NCBI RefSeq assembly: GCF_040115645.1
Contig: NC_089542.1
Location: 1,116,001 to 1,180,000 of the forward strand
DNA from: Euwallacea fornicatus
Taxonomy: Eukaryota; Arthropoda; Insecta; Coleoptera; Curculionidae
Length of the DNA: 64,000 nt
Reading direction: 5' to 3'
Shown: positions 49,601 to 60,761 of the stretch, piece by piece
Position numbering within the stretch: the first letter of the stretch is position 1
How the letters are laid out: every line of letters begins with the position of its first letter
The notes under the pieces: model-generated
Told to the model about the DNA's origin: nothing
The model's database searches: none
What the model saw: the letters and a program-made list of their open reading frames with translations, nothing else
Program-made: the position numbers and the translations under genes

Positions 49601-52600
49601 AAGTAAAATATTAGGAGTCTGAGAGATGTAGCAATTCATTAACCTTTCCATTGGTGGTTTTTGCCAGTTTTGAAAAATAATAGTAAATTTTCAATTTTTT
49701 ATAGCAAAATCGTAATTTTACGGCCGTCCAGTCGCTTTTCACTTTAACGTTGTTTAAAAAGTAAAAAAAATGTCATCACGCGTGCCCGTGATCTGTGATC
49801 TCTGTGACAGTCACCGGCCATAGAGTAAAGAGCTAAGTTTAAATCAATCGGTTTAGCAGGTGACAATTTCAAAAGCCCTCAGCGGGTGCCACCGTGAATA
49901 TTCTTTCAAAACCGCTACGGGGTGCAGGACGTATCATCGGTCTGTACGTTTTACGACGGAACTCAAATTCGGAGCAATTCTCGAATTTCTTAAATACTGA
50001 ATTTATCGAATTTCTCGAGAGTGTGCTTCAGGCTGTAAAAAATACCTTACGGTACCGGTGCGACGGAGCACCGATACATTATCCAAGGCGCGTTAAAGAT
50101 CGCCGCAAATGTTCTCGAGGGTAGTAAACGGACGGAACACGTGCACTTTTTGGACGCCCGGGTCGCCAGATTTGACTCCGTCGGACCATTTTTTATCGGG
50201 GTTTTTTAAAACAAAAGATTTATAAGCAAAAATTGCTTTTGTACTGCTCTCGAGGCCATTATTCGAGAATGTGCTGTAAACGCAAGTCCGCAAGACATTA
50301 AAAATTCTATGATGGGGGCTCCTGGAAGGACAATACCTCATATTAAACGCTATGGAAAGCACACGGGAACATGATTTTTCACTTTTTCGCAGTTTCGCTA
50401 ATTTGCATAAAAATATACGTTTTTAAAATAGATGTTTTTCGTTTTTTGTATAACGCGCAAACTCCCTCTGTGCTAACAAAAATTGTTGCGAAATACACGA
50501 ATTTTGTGCTTTATCTCCTGATTCTGTTAATTCTAAGACATCTAATTAATGCCTGTCCGTATCCATCATAGCTTTTCAATACATGATGCAGCCATTTAAG
50601 ACTGATATTTGGTTATAAAACTATTTCTGCGTCAAATAGCTTTATAACCGGGATAATTGCTTTATAATCTCGAGTAGCTTTGCATCAAGATGTGCCTCCT
50701 TAATGTGCAACATTTTGCTTTTTGCTTAAAAAGAAGTTAATTTATGTCAGATTTAACTAATAAATACTGATTCCCATCCGATTATTTTTATGTAAATTCA
50801 GAAGATAACGCGAGGAAAATTGGAAGTTGCCCGGGAAACTTAAAAATTGGCGTATGCATAGAACATGAGAAATTTTCCTTTTTGTGGTTTTCGCACGTTT
50901 CGAGAAATTTAAAAATAATCATTTTTTTCCTTTTTGGATGCATTTTTTTGAGCAAAACCGGAAGGCGAAGGCAAAAGTGACCTAAATTCGTAAATTAAAA
51001 AAAAATTCTACGTGGCGCATACCTCGTGTGTCACACTGTATACGAATTAGCATCACCTTCTTTAATCGTCGATTTGTTGCTGCGGCCTTGCTGTGTGTCG
51101 AAGGTATAACTGGTTGATATTTCAAACTTTCTCAGATGGACAATGCGATACGGAACGTAAGTAAATAGAAACCAGGAACGTTTTAAAGGAAAACATTTGA
51201 GGTATGTTCAGAAAAGTTGTAAATTTGTCCAGAAGTTCGTTATTCGATGTTTTGTTTGATCATCTTGTGCCCGAGAACATGTCTCGAATACAGGGAAAAT
51301 TTTCGCTTAGAGGAAGGGAACCCCAGTTTACAACTCTGATCGCATTCTTACTATATAACACTTGTTTTGTTCTAAGGATTGTTAGTACCGTCTTTTTCTA
51401 GTGATGGCGGTGGAAGATCTGGTGTGTATCTCTCAGTAGACGCCAACATGGAGCTTGGCGAAGAGGAAGATAAATTCGACGTCTTCGGTTATCTCAAGAA
51501 ACTCCGTCAATCTAGATTGAGTATGGTGGAGAATGTGGTGTGTATGGTACTCGAGGGCAAAATACCATTCTTAACACTATGAACCTCGCAGGACCAATAC
51601 AAGTTCGTTTACGACACGTTGGAAGAATTCGTGACTTGCGGCAACTCCTGGTTCAGCGTAAGCGAACTGTCCCAAAGGCTTAAGGAGAAATCCCAGAAGG
51701 ATCCCATGACAAAGCTCAATGAATATCAAAAGGAGTATATGTTGATATGCAAGCAAACCCCACGATTCACCATAGGAGATTGTGCTGGAGGACATAGGGG
51801 AGATAATCGCAAAAAGAATCGAGATGTATTGATTGTGCCTCGTAAGTTAGTCTCGGTTTAAACTCAGATTTACCTGCTACTCCCGACAATTTCTATGGCG
51901 AAATTCGGGAGTGTCCTCAGTAATTAGTTTTACAAATCTCGCAATTTCCCGCTGCTAAAATATTACTTAAGAAAATCCTTTTAGTCCGGAATGGAAATCA
52001 GCACAGTAATATATATTTTTCTGGAATGATGTCGATTTACTGAAGTAATTTCATCAATGTTAAGCATTCTTATTACTTGAACTTTAAATAATGGCTCCCT
52101 TTTTAATAATACGGTTACTACGTCAAATGACCAGAGCAAATTTAAAATCGTATCACAGAACTTGACGTTCAGTGGAAATCCCATTAACTAATGGACTTGA
52201 TGGAAAGTTCAACCGAGCACTACACCGTTTTGTCACTGCCCGGATAGAGGTTCGGTTAATTGTGAATCTTGAATTTTCAGGAACTACCGTTGGAAATTAG
52301 TTAATTACTAAAATAAAGCTCTAATAAAAATCCTAAAAAACATCAATTAGGCTCTAATGATTAGAGGAAGCTGAAAAAGATTCATTGAAGCTGAGTTTTA
52401 ATGCTATTGTTTCATGCATCAATTTAACGAACGGGAAGTTATACGGAACAAAGCCTTTGGTCAACAAATGTTCTATCGATCTACGAAAAAGCTTTTCTGT
52501 GTTGTCTCCTCTGTGCATTTAATTTGAATGGGAAATATTTGAAAAGCGTTGGGATATTTTCGCTCATTATTTGCTAATGGTTTATTCACGCAAATGCATC

Positions 52601-53934
52601 CCGTTTAATCTATCAAATTACTCTAAAATATTATTTCTATTAATATAATTATCGTTAAAGTTCTGCGACAAAACAGTGAACCACCCTTTAGATATTTACC
52701 CTCGATGTGGAGGCAGGAACACCCTATATGTATATTCGTACTTTTTCTTTCAGCGGACAATTTCAGGCCTTACCTGACCTCATTTCAGGGCAACAGCTTT
52801 ACCGACTACATAAATGCCGTATTCGTGGACGTAAGTACCTCTCATTTCCGCAAACTACTTCATTTATGAACATTATAAAGGCGTTGTAGATAATGTATTA
52901 AAGTACAAGTTTTATAAAGCACCTGATTATCGCTATTCTTGAAGTTTTGAACGGACTGCTCCATCGGGAATGATACCTTTCATTATATGCCCGGCGAATA
53001 ATGTAATCTTCAAACTTTTAGGGTTATACAAAACCTCGGGAGTACATCGTTACTGAATGGCCTCTGAAGTCCACCCTCGGGGAATTTTGGTCCCTCGTTT
53101 ACGACTACGAATGTTCGGCAGTTGTTGTTTTGTGCGTTCCTCCACACAATTCAGTTAGTATTTATAACTACACGAAAGAAAGTTTTATCTCGGACTAACA
53201 ATATTTGGATGTTACAGCAACAGTTCCCTTCGTTTTGGCCGGAGGGCAGGGCTCCTAAGAAGTACGGTCCAGTTTTCACGATAGATCATATTTCACACAA
53301 TCATTATTCCAAGATTAAAACTTGGGTGTTTAGAATAAATAAAAAGGTATTAATTGTAAAAAATATACGCGCAACTAAGTCTCAAAAATATATGAATCTC
53401 AGGTAATATCCTTAACGGAGCTAATGGCAGGTGTGAAAGCTCCGCCTAGGAATGTTCAGCTGTTCCAGCTCATGTGTTGGCCCATGGGGCACAAAGTGCC
53501 TACGTCCACCAACTCGTTGGTAGAGTTGATGAATATGGTAGAAAAATGGCGTCAACGCACCGATTACGGACCTGTTTGTATAGTTTCCCCGTAAGTCCCT
53601 CTCATCCGCGATATTAATTCAATTTACTCACCACAAAGCTCATTATTTAGAGATGGAAGGAGCAGATGTGGGATTTATTGCGCAGCAAATGCCTGCATTG
53701 AGCAAGTAATTCAGCATGGAGAAGTGGACATATTTCAAGCTGTAAGAACGGTGAGGAGGCACAGGCCTCAGTTAATAGAGAACATCGTAAGTGAATTAGT
53801 ATCGGAAACTCGCGCTTTTATTTCAGTTTTTCTATTTTCAGACTGAATATAAATATTGTTACGACGTTGTTCTTCACTACGTCCTCCACTATCTTCAAAA
53901 AGACCTTAGTGAAATAAAAACAACTAAGAAATAG
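40626..53934 (+). CDS. Tandem-domain protein tyrosine phosphatase with degenerate active sites
   Basis: Fifteen exons: 40626-40851, 46082-46200, 46255-46342, 46396-46472, 46980-47114, 48205-48342, 48821-48984, 51402-51537, 51592-51841, 52754-52830, 53022-53153, 53218-53346, 53403-53590, 53651-53786, 53842-53934. All phases agree and sum to 696 codons (695 residues). A basic N-terminal segment (residues 1-75) precedes domain D1 (about 85-360) and D2 (about 410-690). D1 keeps Cys315 and Arg321 in HCNDGGGRSG, but the WPD loop reads Trp-His-Cys (277-279) and the KNRY motif reads KNQN (136-139). D2 has Trp-Pro-Met (583-585) and Ser619 in place of the catalytic Cys (VSPDGRSRCG). The layout is that of receptor-type phosphatases. 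Exon 1 has TAA in frame at 40599, so this isoform starts inside the cytoplasmic part and has no membrane segment; an ectodomain may be encoded upstream in another isoform. Impaired catalysis is inferred. Confidence 0.85.
44050..44640 (+). pseudogene. Mariner-like transposase relic 1
   Basis: Lies in the first intron of the phosphatase gene. Translation across frames gives, in order, VNTHNWRY (about 44207), INVWTGIMGK (about 44291), a stretch like FVPGNLNRKYVNTLNKF, and WPLGFPDLNPHDF (about 44546). This is the order seen in insect mariner/Tc1 transposases (NVWAGI, then WPPRSPDLNPLDFFLWG). Several stops and frame changes show that it is dead. No terminal repeats were found around it. Confidence 0.75.
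44840..45400. repeat. Dispersed repeat, copy 1 (partner at 50815-51310)
   Basis: Shares with 50815-51310 a co-linear series: ACTTGCCCGAGAAA, GTGTCGCACTGTAT, ATCGATTTGTT, AGATGGACA, CATTTGAGGT and CAGGGGAAAATTTTCG type words, with heavy drift between. CTCAAAAATAGG plus ACAACAAAGG at 44847 also recurs at 47600. Non-coding; probably an old transposon family. Confidence 0.7.
47288..47530. repeat. Direct repeat, copy 1 (partner at 47694-47930)
   Basis: In a phosphatase intron. The series TTAATCTTATAAT, CGGCTCAAGGCT, AAATAAGCAAA, GATGAA-TATGGAATT, ACTGTGTATCT and CTGCAGC is repeated in the same order 406 bases downstream at roughly 75-80 percent similarity by eye. Confidence 0.85.
47694..47930. 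repeat. Direct repeat, copy 2 (partner at 47288-47530)
   Basis: Same words and order as the copy at 47288. The two flank a segment (47577-47690) that itself matches part of the dispersed repeat at 44840. The arrangement suggests a composite or tandemly duplicated element. Confidence 0.85.
49570..50370 (+). pseudogene. Mariner-like transposase relic 2 with left terminus
   Basis: In the phosphatase intron between 48984 and 51402. A TA followed by CAGGGTGTTCAGTCGG at 49570 marks the left end. Downstream frames give CDGAPIHYPRRV (about 50059) and GSPDLTPSDHFLSGFF (about 50160), which correspond to QDGAPPHY and RSPDLTPLDFFLWG of insect mariner-like transposases. Frameshifts and stops separate the blocks. 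It differs from the relic at 44050, so two families inserted independently. The right terminus was not found. Confidence 0.75.
50815..51310. repeat. Dispersed repeat, copy 2 (partner at 44840-45400)
   Basis: Co-linear with the copy at 44840: GTTGCCCGGGAAACTT, GTGTCACACTGTAT, GTCGATTTGTT, CAGATGGACAATGCGAT, CATTTGAGGTATG and CAGGGAAAATTTTCG. It lies directly upstream of the acceptor of phosphatase exon 8. Confidence 0.7.
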
Positions 53935-56900
53935 TACTTCCGAAAGGTGTATTAAAGCTCCGAACGTATTCGCATGTAGGTAGACTGGAACTGAATGCTT
54001 GCCTTCCTTCGGTTCAGAGCTTTGGTACCGCGCGACATAGTTTGTAGTAAAATGAAGAAACTTCACCACTTCGAGGCCAAATGATCTGTGAATTTCTACT
54101 TATATATACACATATAGTTTTTAAATTGGATAAAATACTATTTTATGCACTCTGTTGGATGTAATTATTAAATGTATGTATATTTTTATTATTCTGTTGA
54201 TATTTAATGTATATTTATGTAACTGTTCAGTTAATATAAAAATAAAAGTTCAATTCGTGCGTTTGATGTATGTTTTAAAACGAAAAAAATTAGGAGAATG
54301 CGCCAAATCCCGGGAAACGCGACAAATGGCGCTGTATGCTGTGCCATCTATCAGCAGACTATCATAGAGCGGCTCAATGTCGAGAGACGAGAGGAATATT
54401 GAAACTACAGTGTTCTGCAGTTCTGCAACTGTGACACCGTATTAATTCATTTATTCTCTGCCAGAGGACGCTTTTCATTAGTTTTCCAACAAGTTTCAGT
54501 GATAGATTGTTGAGAGATAATTAAAAAATTTGAGGGATGACAGGGTCAACTGAATTAAGTTGGGCAAGCTTTCCTTAAGCGATCCCATGGCTATAAACCT
54601 TTCCCTGAGTATATGTTATAGCTTATTAACTTTTAAGTAGCTATTAAAGATATTTTTATTACTTCTTCGACACATTGGCAAAGTGCCTTATAACCCTTTG
54701 CCACGGACCTTTTTCTTTGTGCAAGAAAAAGGATAAATCTTTTTCAATGACTGCATTTTAGCTAGTGAAATAAAAGCATTAGCGATTCTGGTGAATGCGG
54801 AAGGCGAGCGTGTTTAAGGCGAATGCGCCAGGTGACGATCTGGTACCATCTTCCCGGCTAGATGCCCTTTCAGGGTGCCGCTTGCACCATTTCATAAATC
54901 TAATATTTTTTTCTGGTTCAGGTACTTTTTGTAATTTCTTTTTTGTGGTTCAAACGTATTAATCGATGTTCTTTCAATTTTTTGCGTAGCGATTTGTTTG
55001 GTGTTTGTTAGTCAGAGTACCAGAGCTGTAAAAAGTGTTAGAAAAAACTACCTGAATATTTAAAAGATGTTCGGTCCAGAAACGTATGTAGATAATTTAA
55101 CAGATACACTAAACACAATTTAAGTTATTTTAAAGTACTGAAGACCTTTTAATGTGTCCAAGTTGCTCTAAAAGGGTTTAAGTCTGAAGAATCTTAGTCC
55201 AGCGAAAAGAGGTCAAATTGATACAACGGGTTTAAGGTGCATAAAGGGGTAACTGGGGTAATATGGCAATTTAAAATAGGAGGCAGTTAGAGCTACAATT
55301 CCGAAAGGGCGTTCCGCACCCTCTAAAACGGTGCTAACCGGTCGCAGGACTTTGTAAGTGATAGGTAAATAAATACCCTGTTGCTCATAAATTAGAAAGC
55401 GAACCCGTTCAGATTTGATAGTCAATCGCCTTAGATGTTAGTCCCTCGAGTAGGCCTCCGGTTAAGGATAGAAAATATTTAAACCGCTAAGATATTTCAA
55501 AAATAACTTAGTTAACTACAAGTATTCAAGATATTTTCGTATGTATTCGTAAGATGTAGCTACTTTTAGGACAATGAAAAAAGTATTTGAGGCACTAGTT
55601 GCGTTTTTACCTAGACTTTTTACAGTAGTTTTTTCAAGATACTTGCACAGGTCTGGCATTCTTCGTCACAAATACAAAAATATACAACATAACAATTTTT
55701 TTCAAGCTTTTCCGTAAATAAACTTCCCAACTAATTGGAAAATGAGTCATTACAAGGGAAATTGTTGCACAAGGAAAGAATTTGCATTTGCACACCCACG
55801 AGAAAATTCTTTTTTTTTTGTAGAGATTTAACTGCTATATTTATACAGAATGTTCGGTTATTTATAGAACCGAAACTTAAAAAATTGCCGAAGTATGGAT
55901 AATTGGATTGTAGGAAATTTGATCGAATAAATTGAAGAACAGTTTTCATTAAACGATTCGATAGAGCTTTGCTTCCAAATATGAGCCTCCGGTGGATGGA
56001 AGCTTGTTCGTCGCTTAAATAGAAATTTTATTATTATTCAACGATTTGCTTCGATTATTTAATAATCCGAAGATTGCAAGTTCATTAATAGTTAATTAAA
56101 TTATCTCTGCGTTCTAATCAACAATTTAACTTGCTCAGTGTTTCTTCGCGAGGTAAATTAGGTTTCCTAAGTTCTCAGGGACAAACTGGCATTATCTCCG
56201 CGTAAACCTGACTCTTAAGTGTTTACCTCAAACGAAAGTAAATTTCTTGACACTCGAAGGCGAGAGATTTCGTTTTTGTGTTTACATAGGGCCCGCACTA
56301 GCTCGAAGGACGTTTATTTCTTCTTGTAAGTTCAAGTTCGGTCCTGTTTATCCGGCGATATAAAAATATTGGAAATGAAAGTGAAAGCAACACCTCTGAA
56401 TCTTTTTTCCCTGAGGTCACGCACCCTTTCAATTCCGAAGTGGCTGATGCTAAAAGTGTCCTTAATTTTGCTAAAAGGTTTTCTCACGTCATCAACCACA
56501 TACACCTTCAAACTTCTCGTAAAATTGTATTTATTTCACTAATAAGTAAAAAAAAAAAAATTCTCTTCATACGTTTCTTTGATTTTTGTTGGAGCTCCTG
56601 ATGCTGCGGAATTTATTCCGGAAGAATATTAAATAATATTCAGTTCGGTTCCATGAATTTTAGTTCAGTACGTTTTCTACTGAGAAAATCGTCGATGTGT
56701 GGCCGTGAAGAATATTTATTTGCAATCAATTAACTATGGATAGTGATTTTTTTTTGGGATCATCCACTTGCCCTTTGGAAGACTTTTGGAAAACTTTTGG
56801 AAAACTGGATTGGGATGCGTTCATGTGGAACTGCCCAAAAATCCAAATCTGTCGCCGAAGTCAGCAATTTGATTCGTGCGACTCCAGCCGTTGCCGACTT

Positions 56901-57327
56901 TCAGGCGATTAAAAGTACAAACTGTAAACTTTAACCAGACGAAGAAGAGGGAGGGAAAAGAAAAGACAGATATTATTTCAAAAAAAAAATAATATAATAA
57001 AATAAATAAAAAAGTAATTTTAATAAAAATGATTTCCGATCAGTCTTAAAGAAGGAGGAGAGAGAAATTATTTTCGGGACATGCTCTTAGTTAAAAATTG
57101 TAAAATACATAAAATCATATGACGAGCGTGTGCAGGCGCAGCCTGGAACATACATAGTAAAATGGAGCCGAGAGTCGTGCAATCATTCAACAATGACACA
57201 TTCAGGGGAAGAAACTTACTGACTAAACAACTACAATAAAATTATACTTGTGAAATAAGAAAAAAATAAATAGCCTGACGAAAGAGGGGACCGAAACAAT
57301 GTCTACTTATTGTCTGAGAAATTGAGT
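53935..57327. other. Intergenic, no gene seen
   Basis: The 3' region of the phosphatase gene, with AATAAA near 54240, followed by AT-rich DNA. Poly(A)/AT runs occur at about 56975-57030. Open frames are short and unsupported. Confidence 0.45.
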
Positions 57328-59110
57328 TCACGCTTTTGTCTGGCGAAAAAAAATTTGCAGGAACTTCTTCCCGCCTCGACTCTCCACTCCATTCTCAACA
57401 ATGATGCCCTCTTTTATTTTCGACTTTCCCTGAAACCTCTTGGTGGGTTTGACGCGTGAAGCTCCACAAGAAAAGTCGTATACAACGTCGATTTCCGACA
57501 CCGTGTGAACGTTCACAATGTACTTCCCGTTGAACTGATATACGTAAATCACGAACAACGTTAGGTGTGGCTCGTACCTCACTATGAAGACGTTGGAAAA
57601 CTTGCATTGCTCCCATGAAATGCTTGCCGTGAGCAAATTGGAGTTATGAGACATTCTAGAAATAATAAATGTAAAACGGAGTGATACCGGGTGTTTCAGT
57701 TATCGGATAAAAATACTTACTCCTTTCTTCTGGCGGTCAAAATGCTGGATTTGTGCCATTGCGTTATGTGCGTTCTCAACTCCGAACTTTTCTTAGTTGA
57801 AAAGCAGCAACCGCTCGACCCCAACAGAGGACAAGAAATTGGAGTTGACCGGATCTTTGGAGCGATTTTTGATGAGCCCGATGAGTGTGCAGTTGCCGGG
57901 TTGGTCACTTCTGGAGCTTAAAAAGATGATTAACTGAGAACTTAAGAGGCTCCGTATTACGACAATATATCGCTCGCAATGTCGCCGAATCATAGGACAC
58001 GACGTTCAAATCTAACAAACCATTTTATGATTTATTCTGTTAGCTGGGTGCCAATTCCAAAGGGATAAGTCAAAAAGCGTGAATCAAGGCAAAGAAAGGG
58101 CACGGAAAAATTTTTATTGCGAAATGTTCCAATTGAGTGATCGAGGGGAAAGGGGGTGGTCTTGTGCAAAGAGACCAGATTGGACCAGGTGTGTCCTTTC
58201 CATCTTGCCTGGAACTTGTTGCAGTTTTTCAGTTATTCCTGTCACGTGTGCGTGCTCGCTTTCGGCGAGTGCCTTCTCTATGTAAACAATCTTTTCTAGA
58301 GTCGCTTTAATTAGTTTTAAGTGCTGATAACAAGCCGAGCGACTAACTCTAAGTTTAATTAGCTGCGCCCGTCGGTGGCGCATTACCTATAAAAACGCGA
58401 CGAGTCTTTTCATTCGATCACATCAAGCAGTTTTCGAGATATCTGCGGCACTCCAGATCCGCTTCCCACCCTATATAAGTAATTTTCGCATTATCAAAAA
58501 TAAATCGACTTACGAGCAACTTGGTTCTCATCACATTCCCTTTTCTCAAAAAGCTTTCTTATGGCGGTTTCGAGGCCGATGTTGCGGATTGGTTTAGAAA
58601 TGCTGAAGCAAATCGGGCACATGGAGTATTGCATGAAACATTCCTGGCATATGTCGTGCCCTTTAACGCAGGCGAAAATCTTGCTCTTCATGCACGTCTT
58701 GCACTTCGGACATTTAAATAGCTCCCTGAACCTTTCCCCGCTATTCCCTAAATTTTTATTTAAAGAGGACAATCTGCCTTGCCGTTCTCTGGAATGGAAT
58801 TTACTTCTGACTTGCTCGTACGCTAATTGGTGTTTCCATTCCATGAACGTTTTGGTTGCTTCTAGAAGCGTCTTGTTAGCGTAACTGCGTGCTAATTTGC
58901 AGTTGCAAATGGGGCACTTAGAGAGAACAGTGGAACATTTTTGGCACAAACTATGTCCGTTGAGGCACATGAAAATCGCCTGGTCCATGTATTCAAAACA
59001 GACCGGACACGTGAAAATATCGTCCAGACTTTGATTGATAATGTTATCTGAAATTCGCACGTGGCAAGTGAAATTTGTTCTAAAATTTTCGTTAAAATCT
59101 TACCGTCCAT
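57328..59110 (-). CDS. SINA/SIAH-like protein with two tandem RING fingers
   Basis: Four exons read leftward: 59110-59104 (seven coding bases), 59047-58514, 57916-57721, 57655-57328. Phases agree and total 355 codons (354 residues). RING 1 spans Cys16 to Cys50 (CPVCFEYMDQAIFMCLNGH ... CPIC) and RING 2 Cys115 to Cys149 (CPKCKTCMKSKIFACVKGH ... CPIC). A SINA-type zinc finger follows: Cys209, Cys217, His230 and His235 in the pattern CPLLGSSGC ... LRTHITQWH. The last exon fits the beta-sandwich substrate-binding domain. SINA/SIAH proteins are E3 ubiquitin ligases that recruit E2 enzymes through one RING; a second RING in front is not the standard layout. Both RINGs use the SIAH order of ligands, so this looks like an internal duplication. 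The tiny first exon (Met-Asp and one base) has a clean GTAAGA donor but is the least certain part. Confidence 0.88.
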
Positions 59111-60249
59111 CTTGGGGAAATGTGGTCTCGCACGCGTTTGAGGATAAGGACCAACACTGATTGGAAAAAATTCAAATATCGTATTTCAGAAAAAAGTGGT
59201 TGAATTATAAACATTTTTACTGACAACAAATAGGGCGGAATGTGTGTTGTTGTTTTGCAGCTACACGCCGTTCCGCCTATATACGGGGCGATTCGGATAA
59301 GTATTGCCACATTTGTTTGCTGAAAAATTATTTACAGTAAAATGTGCATATTAAATTTATTGCATAATCAAATGCGCAAACTCCCTCGAAAGGACAAACT
59401 TGCGGACGCGTGTTGCAAAGTTACGATCACACTGCGATCGACGCGTTTCCTGACCGCACCATTTGCGCTTTTTGGAAGTTGCGAAGTTTCCGCGAGTTTC
59501 TTCTAAATTCAAGGATTGAAGTGCGAACTTTGTTACGGCAAAAATGAGCAATTCATGTAAGTTATTTGTTGCGTGAAAAACTTGGAGGCGGAAAGAAAAT
59601 TGTTAAGAATGTTCAGGGTCCGAGATTAGGGACAATGGCGAGGCCGTTTTTCGTGGCGCGGCGAATTCACGAAAGTTCGCCCTCAAAAAATTCGCAAATA
59701 CGTCCGCCCCCGAGGGGTCCGGATTGATGAATTTCAAAACGTGAATTCCACTTGGAACTTAGACTGCGTTCGCGAAGGATATCGGAGAAGTTGAGATCCA
59801 GATGGCACGACATAAAACTTAAAACAAATCTTCCTAAATTTGCGGAGATCTAGCTAAATTTAGCAGCTGATTGCCCCTGCGGAATTTCCGGGCAGCAAAT
59901 TTCCGTCTAAATTCAAAATGAATTCGCCAAAAACATTTAAATTCTTATAAACTCCGCCCAATTTTGCACACTATCTTGAATCAGGTTCAGTGTTGCGACC
60001 CCGAACAACGATCAAATTTGTTCTGAAAAATTATTCATCGGTCTCTTTAGCCCTTCCAAACCCCTATAATTACCGACTGGTTACTTACTCAGCTGTTGAT
60101 TTCACCCAACCACCATCAGACACTCCAAAAACAACAAATTACAATTAATCCTTTTCGATTATTGTTCACGATAAATTAAATCCAGTTTGGGCCAGGGGAA
60201 CTCAAGCATCAACCCTCATATAGACGGTGGAAATTGGTAGTCAAATCTA
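59111..60249. other. 5' flank of the SINA-like gene, no further gene seen
   Basis: Contains the putative promoter of the SINA-like gene. Short minus-strand open frames at 59092-59551 have no domain and are not joined by convincing splice sites. Confidence 0.45.
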
Positions 60250-60761
60250 CAGGGTCGGACTGACCATAGGAAAACTCATGTAAGTTTCAATACCGTCCAA
60301 TATTGTCTTCTTTGCTAGATTAAGAGCAAAATCGTATTAGACTTTTTTAAAGGGTTTTTTAAGAGGGACCTGCATGTAAAATATGAAAAGTTTTCTTCGC
60401 ACCATTTGCGAGATATTTTGAAAAAAGGTTTTTTTCTGAATCTGTAAATTTATAATGCCGCCCTGATATTTTTCTTAATTAATCCGCCAGCAACTCCCAC
60501 CTGATTATCTATTGCGACATTACGTAAATGAGTTTTGTCAAAATGGTTCTACTTTTATTAAGGTTTCTTTGAAAATGTCCTGCACAGTAGCACCGCAAAC
60601 ATTTTACATTCAAAATTTTCCTATTTTACATGGGAATCCCCCATAAACAGGCCATAACACAAGTCTAATACAATTTTGCCCTTAAACGAACAAGGAGGAT
60701 AATATTAGATGGTATTGAAATTTACATGTATTTTCCTATGGCCGATCTGTGCAACACCCTG
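60250..60761. mobile_element. 512-bp foldback MITE with TA target duplication
   Basis: The element begins TA-CAGGGT and ends ACCCTG-TA, as Tc1/mariner-type elements do. The two arms match as imperfect inverted repeats for about 170 bases: CCATAGGAAAA, ATGTAA, TTTCAATACC, CTAATATTATC-like, GCAAAAT-GTATTAGACTT and TGTAAAATA all recur in order in the reverse complement of the right arm. There is no coding capacity. Confidence 0.88.

Noticed and set aside
58521..58884. Plus-strand frames over the SINA-like gene
   Set aside because: They mirror the two RING regions on the opposite strand and carry no motif.
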